A DNA stretch of 46,882 nucleotides from Bacteroidota bacterium (GTDB lineage Bacteria > Bacteroidota > Bacteroidia > Chitinophagales > Saprospiraceae): assembly GCA_029557915.1 (NCBI GenBank), contig JAKQHS010000196.1, positions 1 to 46,882 on the forward strand, in the 5' to 3' direction. Made by a program: the position numbers and the translations under genes. Below are positions 16,266-24,480 of this stretch, piece by piece. Numbering within the stretch: position 1 is the first letter of the stretch; each line of letters opens with the position of its first letter. The notes beneath the pieces were generated by a model, which made no database searches, was not told where the DNA came from, and saw only the letters and a program-made list of their open reading frames with translations.

Positions 16266-17645
16266 TCAATTAAAGGCCGGCATCGTATAATTTTTTACGG
16301 CGTCATCCACCACCAGCACCCAATCGTGGCCATACCCTGAAGAAGGCGGGATAAACTCCTGGGAGATCTTATTTTCGAAAGTGCCCAGGGCCTGGCTTTG
16401 ACCGTTTTTGGGATTATACCAGTGTGCAGTCAGTTGTGTCGCGGAAAGTTTCCCGGTGTATAAAGTGAACGTATTTCCCTGGGCGGAATAAACAATAATA
16501 TAATCCTTGCCCCGGCTGGCCTGCAGGCGGTCGTTATTGCCTCCATGGGTGGAAAGGAGGGTCTGGTCGGGAATGCGGTCAAACATGGGCCTGGACTCAA
16601 AGAGGTAACGGAGATATTTCATCTGGTTGGCTCCGGGCAAGTCCAGGGCCACATACCAGGGATGATGAGGGCCATTGACCGGGGTGCGGTGCGGGGCGTA
16701 CATCTGCCAGATGTCGTGGCAGCCGTAAGTATGGCCAAAGGCTCCGGCCAGCACGGTGTACCAGGCCGAACGCCGGACATCGTAAGCGCTGGAAGTCCCG
16801 TTTTCCCTCGCGTTGAAACAGACCGGGTGGTCTTCATAGATGGGTTCCCCGTCGAGCACCGGTTTCACGGGTTTCAGGTTGTAGGGATATTGGATACGGT
16901 CCCAGACATTGTTTTCACGGCAATGGCCGGTCTGAAGCATATTGAAATCCAGCCAATCGTCCTGATGAAACCATTTGGCGGAGCCCCCATCCTGCACCGC
17001 ATTGGGTTGGGGATGAAAGGTCATGAGCGCCCGGTCAGGACCGCCTGCGCCCTCCGTGATCCCGGCAGCCATGGCCCGCCAGATGTTGACGTCGGCATCA
17101 TGTCTTGGGGTGCGGTCCCCGCCGAGTATCCAGATGATATTCTTTTTATTCTTATAACGCCTGCCGATCCAGAGGCCGTATTGTTTTGCGTTTTCCGCAT
17201 TGAAGATCTCCGGCCCCGTGCCCCAGGTGCTTTTATTTAATTTGTCCCCCCAGGTGGGTAAAAGACCGATATAAATGCCCAGGGAGGCAGCCTTTTCGAT
17301 GATATAATCCACGTGCTGAAAGTAGGCTTCCCGGGGCCGGGTGGGATCGTCATGGTCCAGCGGGATTTCACCATAGGCATTGGGCGTATGCAATCCGTCC
17401 AATTCAGCCAGGACGACCGCCTGAATGACATTAAATCCCTGGTCCGCGCGGGTTTTGAGGTATTTGTCCGCTTCCTCCCGGCTCAGGCGGTGAAACAATT
17501 CCCAGGCCGTATCCCCCATCCAGAAAAAAGGTTTTCCATCTGCCGTTTGCAGAAATCGTTTGTTGTCGCTCACCCGCAACTGGGCCAGTGCGGTCATGCT
17601 TTGAAAAAGCAAGAAGCAAATAAGTAAACCCTTTGCCGTTTTCAT
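16266..17645 (-). CDS. Secreted GH140-type glycoside hydrolase (apiosidase-like, DUF4038)
   Basis: This 459-residue protein starts with a Sec signal peptide (MKTAKGLLICFLLFQSMTALAQ, cleavage after Ala21 or so). The catalytic part is a TIM barrel of the DUF4038/apiosidase-like family: FFWMGDTAWELFHRL, GFNVIQAVV, IIWILGGDRTPRH and VLDGEPIYEDHP are visible, giving Asp in GGD and Glu in GEP as likely acid/base and nucleophile. A small C-terminal beta domain of the collagen-binding glycosidase type follows (LTAHWYNPKNGQSQ). Characterised GH140 enzymes remove apiose from rhamnogalacturonan II. The product probably acts in the periplasm or outside on pectic side chains. It is near other plant-sugar genes. 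Confidence 0.87.
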   Translation of the reverse strand: MKTAKGLLICFLLFQSMTALAQLRVSDNKRFLQTADGKPFFWMGDTAWELFHRLSREEADKYLKTRADQGFNVIQAVVLAELDGLHTPNAYGEIPLDHDDPTRPREAYFQHVDYIIEKAASLGIYIGLLPTWGDKLNKSTWGTGPEIFNAENAKQYGLWIGRRYKNKKNIIWILGGDRTPRHDADVNIWRAMAAGITEGAGGPDRALMTFHPQPNAVQDGGSAKWFHQDDWLDFNMLQTGHCRENNVWDRIQYPYNLKPVKPVLDGEPIYEDHPVCFNARENGTSSAYDVRRSAWYTVLAGAFGHTYGCHDIWQMYAPHRTPVNGPHHPWYVALDLPGANQMKYLRYLFESRPMFDRIPDQTLLSTHGGNNDRLQASRGKDYIIVYSAQGNTFTLYTGKLSATQLTAHWYNPKNGQSQALGTFENKISQEFIPPSSGYGHDWVLVVDDAVKNYTMPAFN

Positions 17646-18132
17646 AATCCGAGTCTTTATTCTGTTAAATTATCAAACTTTGACCCTTTCCCGTTTACCC
17701 TTCCCCCTCCTTTTTGCTCCCTTCGCCTTTAACCTTTCGCCTTTAACCTTTTTTGCTCCCTTCGCCATTAACCCTACGTATTTTGAATCCCTGGCGGGAT
17801 TCTAATCTAAACCCAGTGTTTCAATCTGCCAATCCACTTATGCTCCCTTCGCCATTACCCATTCGCCCTTCACCCTTTATGCTCCCTTCGCCTTTGACCG
17901 TTGACCTTTCGCCTTTAACCCTACGTACATTGAATCCCTGGCGGGATTCTAATGTAAACCCCATATCCCAATCTTTTGCCCCTTTCGACGTTGAACTTAC
18001 GCTCCCTTCGCCATTACCCCTATGTATGTTGAATCCCTGACGGGATTCTAATATAAACCCTATATCCCGATCTTTTGCTCCCTTCGCCTTTGACCTTATG
18101 CTCCCTTCGCCTTTAACCCTTCGCCTTTAACC
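17646..18132. repeat. Repeat-filled spacer with three GAATCCCTGGCGGGATTC hairpins
   Basis: This 487-base gap has no credible gene. Many degenerate copies of GCTCCCTTCGCC(T/A)TTAACC fill it. Embedded are three longer repeats of about 42 bases, each with the hairpin GAATCCCTG(G/A)CGGGATTC at 17785-17802, 17932-17949 and 18031-18048, preceded by CCTA(C/T)GTA and followed by TAATNTAAACCC. Spacing is 147 and 99 bases, too irregular for a CRISPR array. The open frame across it is a product of the repeats. Confidence 0.8.
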
Positions 18133-18777
18133 TTATCCGTTTGCCGTTGACCTTTGGGTCCTGAGGTTCGAAAAAACCCAAACCATCTCCGCCCCGATCT
18201 GATCGCTTCGTTCGTCATATCGCAGCGTTTCCTCCGCGGTCCCGTCATAAATTTTTGGATCTTCATACCATAAAGGAATCCTGGAACCGGCGCCCGGTAT
18301 GAAGGGGCAGTTTTCATCGGCTTCGGAGCAGGTCATCACCGCAGTGAAACCGGTTTTGGGATTTAGCAGGTCATCGAACAACTTGGACCAGGCCTTCACA
18401 GGGGGAGGCCCCGAAGCAAAAAATACCCAATACACCGGGTTGTCAGCCCCGGATGAACTGATTTTAAATCCAGCCCTTTTCAATGCAGACACCACTCCCG
18501 CATTAAAAGCTGTGACTTCGACCCCGCCCGAATAGGTTTCCACCGGGATGCCGTGCCAGGCGGCAGCCGTGCAAGCCCAGATCTGAGCAAACTGGCTTCG
18601 CCTGGAATTGTGGGTGCAGATAAAATGAAGTTTAGCAGCTTGGCCTCTTTCCCATTGATTCTTTATTTCTTCGATCAATGGACTGAGGATTGTTTTTCTT
18701 TCATCCGGGATGGGTAAAGACTCCAGCCTCCTCAGGGTGGATTCCAGGGCAGGATAAAAATGGGGCTTGGAGTTCAT
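18133..18777 (-). CDS. Low-molecular-weight phosphatase fold protein, arsenate reductase type
   Basis: This is a 214-residue cytosolic protein from ATG 18777 (MNSKPHFYPAL); a TTG further up would overlap marC and is less likely. The P-loop CTHNSRRS (Cys54 to Arg60) is the CX5R-S signature of low-molecular-weight tyrosine phosphatases and thioredoxin-coupled arsenate reductases. TCSEADENCPF (residues near 150) carries the further cysteines used for the disulfide relay in ArsC-type enzymes, and FDDLLNPKTGFTAVMTC is the usual approach to it. It would reduce arsenate to arsenite. The MarC-family gene begins the same minus-strand unit with a 22-base gap. No efflux pump or ArsR is nearby. Confidence 0.8.
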   Translation of the reverse strand: MNSKPHFYPALESTLRRLESLPIPDERKTILSPLIEEIKNQWERGQAAKLHFICTHNSRRSQFAQIWACTAAAWHGIPVETYSGGVEVTAFNAGVVSALKRAGFKISSSGADNPVYWVFFASGPPPVKAWSKLFDDLLNPKTGFTAVMTCSEADENCPFIPGAGSRIPLWYEDPKIYDGTAEETLRYDERSDQIGAEMVWVFSNLRTQRSTANG

Positions 18778-18799
18778 GGACTTCAATGGACCGTTTCGT

Positions 18800-19438
18800 T
18801 TATTTAGCAAAGGCTTCGGCCAGGATGGGTTTCAATCCGTTAAAAAAAGATTCCACGGCGATGACCATTACGATCAGTCCCATCAGGCGCATCAGGACAT
18901 TGTTGCCGGTCTGTCCCAGGATTTTTATGATCCGGGTCGAACTGAGCAGGATCAGGTAATTGAGCAACATGACCACGATGAGCGAAAGAAAAAAAATGAT
19001 CGTTTTGGGCCAGGTACCGGCATCCTCCATGAGCACGATGGCATTGGTGATGGTTCCCGGTCCGCAGATCATGGGAATGGCCAGCGGGGTGATCGATATA
19101 TCCTTGACATAGGTCTTGACTTCCGCCTGCTGGATTTTTACCGGGCCCAGCCTGGCCTGGAGCATATCCATGCCCATCATAAAAAAGATCACTCCTCCCA
19201 CTATTCTGAAACTCGGTACGGATATGCCAAAAAAATCAAACAATAAGGGACCCGTCAGGGCAAATGCGATGGCGGTGATCAGGGCCACGATCGAGGCCTT
19301 TCGCGCGGTGGCGTTGCGGTGCGCCGCATCCAGGTCAGCGGTCATGGTCATAAAGACCGGCATGGTGCCCAAGGGATTGACCAGGGTAAAAAAGGATGTG
19401 AAACACAATAAGCCGAAATTGAAGGTTTCCTGCAGCAT
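18800..19438 (-). CDS. MarC family integral membrane protein
   Basis: This 212-residue protein has six hydrophobic segments. The MarC/NAAT signatures are FFTLVNPLGTMPVFMTMT near the N-terminus, VGGVIFFMMGMDML in the middle and ITPLAIPMICGPGTITNAIVL in the second half. The family is widespread; its physiological substrate is unsettled, with amino acid transport proposed for one archaeal member. The ATG at 19438 is at the usual place. It is divergent from the decarboxylase gene at 19513 and leads the arsenate-reductase gene. Despite the historical name there is no evidence here for drug resistance. Confidence 0.88.
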   Translation of the reverse strand: MLQETFNFGLLCFTSFFTLVNPLGTMPVFMTMTADLDAAHRNATARKASIVALITAIAFALTGPLLFDFFGISVPSFRIVGGVIFFMMGMDMLQARLGPVKIQQAEVKTYVKDISITPLAIPMICGPGTITNAIVLMEDAGTWPKTIIFFLSLIVVMLLNYLILLSSTRIIKILGQTGNNVLMRLMGLIVMVIAVESFFNGLKPILAEAFAK

Positions 19439-19512
19439 GGCTGGGCTAAAGATAAGGAAAGGAGGAAGGGCATTCTCACCACCCGCCTTTTCCTTTTATC
19501 TTAGCTTGAAAA

Positions 19513-20199
19513 ATGAAACCAATCGTACAAATCTCGCTCGATCTCATTGACCTGGACGAAGCCCTGGATACGGCAGCCATGGCGCTCCGGGCGGGGGTGG
19601 ACTGGCTGGAAGCGGGCACTCCCTTTATCCTTGCCGAAGGCTTGCATGGGGTCCTGGCCCTGCGTGAGGCCTTCCCGAATATACCCATCGTGGCGGACCT
19701 GAAAACCATGGATGGCGGTTATCTAGAAGCGGAGATGATGGCCAGAGCGGGCGCCACCCATGTGGTGGTCATGGCCCGCGCCCATGAAGAGACCATCAAA
19801 TGTGTCGTCAAAGCCGGCCGCGATTTTGGGGTTAAGGTCATGGGGGACAATCTCGGTTGCCCGGACATGGTCGGTGCCGCCGCCCGGCTGGAAGACCTGG
19901 GCTGCGATTACATCGTGCATCATATCGGTTATGATGAAAGAAGGGGCATAGCGGCCCAGGGAAAACGGATGCCCAGCCCGCTGGATCAGCTCCGGGAGGT
20001 GGTCCAGGCGGTGAAAATACCGGTGCAGGCGGTGGGCGGCCTCAGCCTGGAGCAAGCCATTCAATGCCCCGCATATGGGGCTCCCCTGGTAGTGCTCGGC
20101 GCTCCCCTGACCATCGACGCCGACGCTTTTAAAACAGCCGATGGTGACCTTGAAAAATCATTGAGGCTGATCTGTGAAAAAATTCACGCCTATGAATGA
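19513..20199 (+). CDS. Hexulose-6-phosphate synthase / 3-keto-gulonate-6-phosphate decarboxylase homologue
   Basis: This 228-residue TIM barrel belongs to the OMP decarboxylase superfamily. The catalytic DxKxxD motif is present as ADLKTMDGG (Asp62, Lys64, Asp67), the form found in hexulose-6-phosphate synthases and related ketogulonate-phosphate decarboxylases. GVDWLEAGTPFI and VQAVGGLSLEQA (phosphate-binding loop) also fit. It could act in formaldehyde fixation or, more likely here, in breakdown of a sugar acid. No 6-phospho-3-hexuloisomerase gene adjoins it, which argues against the ribulose monophosphate pathway. The next gene is a zinc-type sugar dehydrogenase on the same strand. Confidence 0.8.
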   Translation: MKPIVQISLDLIDLDEALDTAAMALRAGVDWLEAGTPFILAEGLHGVLALREAFPNIPIVADLKTMDGGYLEAEMMARAGATHVVVMARAHEETIKCVVKAGRDFGVKVMGDNLGCPDMVGAAARLEDLGCDYIVHHIGYDERRGIAAQGKRMPSPLDQLREVVQAVKIPVQAVGGLSLEQAIQCPAYGAPLVVLGAPLTIDADAFKTADGDLEKSLRLICEKIHAYE

Positions 20200-20273
20200 G
20201 AAGGAATCAGGGATCAGGGATCAGTTTATAGTAGTCATGCAGTTCAATAATTTAATCTTTTAGTTATTCCACC

Positions 20274-21302
20274 ATGAAGTTCCCGGCAGTAGTCAATTAC
20301 GCTCCCATCAAAGGGTCCGTTGAGATCCGTGAAATCGCCAAACCGGATATCGGCGAAGAGGATGTCCTCCTCGAAGTCGCCAATGTCGGGGTCTGCGGCA
20401 GCGATCTGCATCAATGGACGGCGGACCACAGCTGGCCCGTGAATTATCCCATTGTGCTCGGCCATGAATTCGGGGGGCATATCGCGGCTTTGGGGAAAAG
20501 AGTAAAAGGCTGGAAAGAAGGGGACCGGGTGGTGAGTGAAACCGCTGCCGTGATCGATACGGACAATCCGATGTCCCGCCAGGGTTTGTACAATCTCGAC
20601 CCCACGCGCAAGGGTTTTGGATACGGAGTGGACGGAGCCATGACCCGGTATGTCCGCGTACCCGCCCGCTGCCTGCACCGGGTGCCGGACCCACTTGCTT
20701 TTGAAGAGGCCTGTCTCACCGAACCCTGCTGCGTTGCCTTTAATGCCGTCGTAGAAAACTGCAGGATCAAACCGGGTGACCGGGTCCTGGTCCTGGGTCC
20801 GGGTACCATCGGCATCCTGTGCGCGGTAATGGCCAAACTCTGCGGCGGTGAAGTGGCTCTGGCGGGGCTAGAATCCGATATGCACCGTCTGCGGGTTGCC
20901 AAAGAAGCCTATGGCCTGGAGATCATCACCGGGGATGCCGGCGAATGGGCAAGAATGAGGGATGGCCTGGGCGTGGATTGTGTGGTCGATGCCGCGGGTA
21001 TCAGCGCCACCCTGCAGACCGCACTTCAGCTGGTAAGGCCCAAGGGCATGATTTCGAAAGTAGGCTGGGGCAGGGATCCCCTGGGTTTTTCCCTGGACCC
21101 CCTGGTGCAAAAAAATGTGACCCTGCAGGGAAGTTTCAGCCATAACTGGCCAATCTGGGAAAGGGTGATCGCCCTCCTGGCGAGCGGCCAGTTGAATGTA
21201 AAACCCATTATCGGCGGGGTGTGGCCGGTCACGGAATGGCATGATGCTTTTGAGCAAATGCATGACCGGATGGTGGTGAAGAGTGTGCTTCGGCCGGTGT
21301 GA
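20274..21302 (+). CDS. Zinc-type medium-chain alcohol/polyol dehydrogenase without structural-zinc cysteines
   Basis: This is a 342-residue MDR-superfamily dehydrogenase similar to sorbitol and threonine dehydrogenases. Catalytic zinc ligands are Cys41 (VGVCGSDLH), His64-Glu65 (GHEFGG) and Glu150 (LTEPCC). The NAD-binding motif VLGPGTIG is near residue 172. The lobe that normally carries four structural-zinc cysteines (about residues 93-110, AAVIDTDNPMSRQGLYNLDP) has none, though the flanking pattern YNLxPxRKGFGYGVDGAM is kept. The loss is therefore a local substitution, not a different family. It probably oxidises a polyol or sugar acid supplied by this catabolic region. Confidence 0.87.
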   Translation: MKFPAVVNYAPIKGSVEIREIAKPDIGEEDVLLEVANVGVCGSDLHQWTADHSWPVNYPIVLGHEFGGHIAALGKRVKGWKEGDRVVSETAAVIDTDNPMSRQGLYNLDPTRKGFGYGVDGAMTRYVRVPARCLHRVPDPLAFEEACLTEPCCVAFNAVVENCRIKPGDRVLVLGPGTIGILCAVMAKLCGGEVALAGLESDMHRLRVAKEAYGLEIITGDAGEWARMRDGLGVDCVVDAAGISATLQTALQLVRPKGMISKVGWGRDPLGFSLDPLVQKNVTLQGSFSHNWPIWERVIALLASGQLNVKPIIGGVWPVTEWHDAFEQMHDRMVVKSVLRPV

Positions 21303-21579
21303 TCCCGTGAAGAAGTTACCTGTTTCCCGCAAAGGTTTGGGTTCCCACAAAGGCACGAAGAGCACGAAGAGTACGAAGAGTACGAAGAATTTACTTGGAT
21401 TTTTGGGATTGACTAAAAAGGGCTCTCACAAGGTTTGGGTTCCCACAACGGCACAGCGAAGCGAAGGGCACGAAGGATGTGTACAATGTTTGGGAGGAGC
21501 TAAGCTCCGACCTGGTAATTAACATTGAATGAAAATTTTTAGATCCCGTTTGTTTTCTGGGCCGAAGTCCGAATAGGGG
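21303..21579. repeat. Non-coding low-complexity spacer with CACGAAGAG-type units
   Basis: The stretch contains tandem (G/T)ACGAAGA units around 21353-21390 and two copies of GGTTTGGGTTCCCACAA followed by GGCAC. No gene is seen on either strand. Confidence 0.6.
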
Positions 21580-21853
21580 GATGGGCCGAAGCTGAGCTTC
21601 GTCCTAACATGGTTCGCACGGAGGGTGGGAGATCACGGAGGAAAATTTTTAAGTGGGCTGGATGGGCCGAAGCTGAGCTTCGTCCTAACATGGTTCGCAC
21701 GGAGGGTGGGAGATCGCGGAGGAAAATTTTTAAATGGGGTGGATGGGACGAAGCTGAGCTTCGTCCTAACATGTTTCGCACGGAGGGAGGGAGATCGCGG
21801 AGGAAAATTTTTAAATGGCGGGATGGGCCGAAGCTGAGCTTCGTCCTAACATG
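21580..21853. repeat. 81-base tandem repeat, 3.4 copies
   Basis: Copies of a unit opening with GATGGGCCGAAGCTGAGCTT start at 21580, 21661, 21742 and 21822, giving periods of 81, 81 and 80 bases. Each unit carries the near-palindrome CGAAGCTGAGCTTCG and a GGAGGAAAATTTTTAA segment. Because 81 is a multiple of three, open frames appear on both strands, but they have no independent coding evidence. Confidence 0.85.
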
Positions 21854-22200
21854 GGTGCCCGTTGTGTCGTTGTGGGCAAACCATAATAACCTTGTGGGAA
21901 ACCTCTCAAGCATCGAAGATGCTCCACGTTTTTAATATTCATTCAAGTAAATCCCCGGCTTCGGAGAAGCCCAACATCGTCGAATATCAACCTTATTGTC
22001 CCTACGGATCCCCCACCCAAATAATGGCCACCACCATCTCCTATATCAAAGAAATAATATTAATTTTTTAATTGGGATGTGATTGTTGAGCTTCTCCGAA
22101 GCCATTGTTTTGTTCTTATTTTTATAGCATTAAGGTCAGGCATCTCCGATGCCGGAATAAACCGTGGGAATTAACCTACCCGTATGACCTGCCTAAAGGA
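21854..22200. other. Gap without recognised gene
   Basis: This is AT-rich sequence with no ORF of convincing composition and no RNA gene recognised. It includes CTTCGGAGAAGCC and CTTCTCCGAAGCC, a separated inverted pair at about 21959-21971 and 22090-22102. Confidence 0.4.
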
Positions 22201-22553
22201 ATAGCCTACATTTTGTGTACTTCGTGGCTTTGTGGGAGACCAGTCTATACCTTGTTTCCCGCTAGGGTTTGGGTTCCCACAACGGCACAACGAAGCGAAG
22301 GGCACGAAGAATTTGCTTGAATGTTTGGGATTGAGCCGGTATCAATGAATAGCCTATATTTTGTGAACTTTGTGGCCTTTGTGGGAGACCAATTTATGCC
22401 CGTTGGCCGCAATGGTTAGGGTTCCCACAACGGCACAGCGAAGCGAAGGGTACGAAGAATTTACTTGGATGTTTGGGATTGAGCCGATATCTATGAATAG
22501 CCTACATTTTGTGTACTTCGTGGCTTTGTGGGAGACCAGTCTATACCCGTTGC
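22201..22553. repeat. 148-base tandem repeat, about 2.4 copies
   Basis: Units starting ATAGCCTA(C/T)ATTTTGTG begin at 22201, 22349 and 22497, an exact 148-base period. Each includes GTGGGAGACCA and, in the full copies, GGGTTCCCACAACGGCACA(A/G)CGAAG. Copies differ by scattered substitutions, more than in the 81-base array, so this one looks older. No gene is present. Confidence 0.85.
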
Positions 22554-22644
22554 CCTGGCGGGAAACGCTGAAGCTAAACTTCGACTTAACCAGGATGCAA
22601 TACGATTTTATTCAATATTTTCGCTTTGAAAGAGCCGCCGTTCC

Positions 22645-23436
22645 ATGCGATTAAAGGATAAGGTCATTATCATCACGGGCAGTACCACTGGGATAGGTAA
22701 GGCCATTGCCCTGCGCTGTGTTGCCGAAGGGGCCAGGGTGGTGGTCCACGGCCTGGAAAAAAACTGGGGGGAGGCCGTCGTCAAAACGCTGGGGACTGAA
22801 AATGCGGTTTTGCATATCGAAGACCTGGGCCGGGAAGGGGCTGCGGGCCACCTGGTCACCCTTGCCCTGGATCATTTTGGCCGGTTGGATGGCATTGTCA
22901 ATAATGCCGCCCGGGTCGTCTCTTCCAATATTAAAACCACTGACCCGGCTTTGCTCCGCGCGGTTTTTGAGGTCAATACCCTGGTTCCCTTTACCCTGAT
23001 CAAGGCGGCTTTGCCCCATCTCAGTGCATCGAAGGGAGCCGTGCTCAACATCGGTTCGGTCAATGCATACAGCGGCGAACCCAACCTGCTTGCTTACAGC
23101 ATCTCCAAAGGGGCCCTGATGACCCTCACGCGTAACCTGGGCGACAGCCTGCACCGGGAATACGGAATCCGGGTCAACCAGATCAACCCGGGTTGGGTGC
23201 TCACGGAAACCGAAATCCAGCGGAAGAGAGATCATGGCCTTGCCGACGACTGGTACCGGCAACTGCCCACGGTGTACGCCCCATCCGGCAGAATTCTCTT
23301 GCCAGAAGAAATTGCCGCCGCCGCGGTGTATTGGCTGGGGGATGAATCGGGTCCGGTAAGCGGCCAGGTCGTGGACCTTGAACAGCACCCGTTTATCGGG
23401 CGAAATCCGCCGAAGGACAGGAGTACCATTCCCTGA
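22645..23436 (+). CDS. Short-chain dehydrogenase/reductase
   Basis: This is a 263-residue classical SDR. The cofactor motif TGSTTGIG is at residues 11-18, NNAA at 86-89, and the catalytic set is Ser138, Tyr151 and Lys155 (YSISK). The C-terminal PEEIAAAAVYWLGDESGPVSGQVV is typical of sugar- and polyol-oxidising SDRs. No signal peptide. It begins after a long repeat spacer and is followed by a sugar isomerase-like gene at 98 bases, so it likely belongs to the same catabolic set. Substrate not deducible. Confidence 0.87.
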   Translation: MRLKDKVIIITGSTTGIGKAIALRCVAEGARVVVHGLEKNWGEAVVKTLGTENAVLHIEDLGREGAAGHLVTLALDHFGRLDGIVNNAARVVSSNIKTTDPALLRAVFEVNTLVPFTLIKAALPHLSASKGAVLNIGSVNAYSGEPNLLAYSISKGALMTLTRNLGDSLHREYGIRVNQINPGWVLTETEIQRKRDHGLADDWYRQLPTVYAPSGRILLPEEIAAAAVYWLGDESGPVSGQVVDLEQHPFIGRNPPKDRSTIP

Positions 23437-23441
23437 TACGG

Positions 23442-23534
23442 TGTTGAATTGTTAAATTGTTAAATTGTAAAATTGTTTTGTGACTGCACGACCTCAACCC
23501 CCAATCCTCAACCCTCAACCCTCAAACCTCCTCC
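23442..23534. repeat. Two short tandem repeats before the TIM-barrel gene
   Basis: A block of degenerate TTGTTAAA units (23442-23480) is followed by repeated CCTCAAC units (about 23492-23530) that run up to the next start codon. No ribosome binding site is evident in this pyrimidine-rich leader. Confidence 0.75.
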
Positions 23535-24419
23535 ATGCCCCTCCTCTCCGCCTTCCCCAAAGCCTTCATGCAGGATCTCTGCAAAACAGGCGACATGAAA
23601 TTATCTGAATGGATCGACCTGGCCTGCGCGCTGGACATCGATGGCCTTGAATGGTACGCCGGATTTTTGGAAATGGCAGATGAAAAAAACTGGACGACCT
23701 TCCGGAAGCGGGTGGAAGACCAGGGTAAGGTGATCCCGATGATGTGTTGTTCCCCGGATTTCACCCATCCTGATCCAGAATTCCGGGCCCGTGAAATAAC
23801 AAAAGAAAAAAGATGGATCGATATGACCTATGCCCTGGGCGGATCTTATTGCAGGGTCTTGTCAGGACAACGCCGGCCCGAGCTGAGCACGGAGCAGGGC
23901 ATATCCCTGGCTGCCGAATGCATTGAGGCTTGCCTGCCTTATGCGCGGGAGCGCGGCATCACCCTCATCCTGGAAAATCATTATAAAGACGATTTCTGGG
24001 AGTTCCCGGAATTTGCCCAGAAAATGGAAGTGTTCTGTAAACTGGTGGACCGTGTAAGGCACCCCAATTTTGGGGTCAATTATGATCCAAGCAATACCTA
24101 TCTCGCGGGGGAAGATCCCCTGGAATTGTTGTACCGGGTTTCCGGCCGGGTGGTGACCATGCACGCCAGCGACCGGTTTCTGAAAGAGGGTACCCTCGAA
24201 GATTTAAGGAAAGAAGAGGGAGGAGCGGTAGGTTATGCCCGGAGGCTGAGTCATGGAGAGATCGGGAAGGGGCTCAATGATTACGATGCCATCTTCAGTG
24301 AATTGAAGCGGGTGGGCTTTGATGGCTGGATCAGTATAGAAGACGGGGTGGAGGGCATGGAACAACTGGAGCGGAGCGTCGCTTTTCTGAGGGAAAAAAT
24401 ATACAAGTATTGGCCATGA
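23535..24419 (+). CDS. Sugar phosphate isomerase/epimerase family TIM barrel
   Basis: This 294-residue cytosolic protein belongs to the xylose-isomerase-like (AP endonuclease family 2) fold. Visible family features are MKLSEWIDLACALDIDGLEWYAGF, a metal-ligand glutamate in ITLILENHYKD, the NFGVNYDPSNTYLAGEDP strand, VVTMHASDRF and the closing FDGWISIEDGVEGM with a further Glu. Homologues isomerise keto sugars or cleave 3-keto-glycosides. The genomic setting with DUF1080 and Gfo/Idh genes makes a 3-keto-sugar role attractive but unproven. Confidence 0.83.
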   Translation: MPLLSAFPKAFMQDLCKTGDMKLSEWIDLACALDIDGLEWYAGFLEMADEKNWTTFRKRVEDQGKVIPMMCCSPDFTHPDPEFRAREITKEKRWIDMTYALGGSYCRVLSGQRRPELSTEQGISLAAECIEACLPYARERGITLILENHYKDDFWEFPEFAQKMEVFCKLVDRVRHPNFGVNYDPSNTYLAGEDPLELLYRVSGRVVTMHASDRFLKEGTLEDLRKEEGGAVGYARRLSHGEIGKGLNDYDAIFSELKRVGFDGWISIEDGVEGMEQLERSVAFLREKIYKYWP

Positions 24420-24480
24420 ACCGGGTATTTTAAACCGGCTTTTGATCCTTGGATCGAAATGCAGACCCCCTAAAGAGAAT

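Noticed and set aside
17753-18040. 95-residue open frame in the repeat spacer
   Set aside because: It is made entirely of the CTTCGCC and GAATCCC repeats, giving a low-complexity Pro/Leu/Ser product with no coding character.
17773-18060. CRISPR-like look of the three hairpin repeats
   Set aside because: Only three copies, spacing of 147 and 99 bases, spacers made of filler repeats, and no cas genes.
21539-21935. Open frames on both strands over the 81-base repeats
   Set aside because: They arise because 81 is a multiple of three; both strands are open alike and no start context is convincing.
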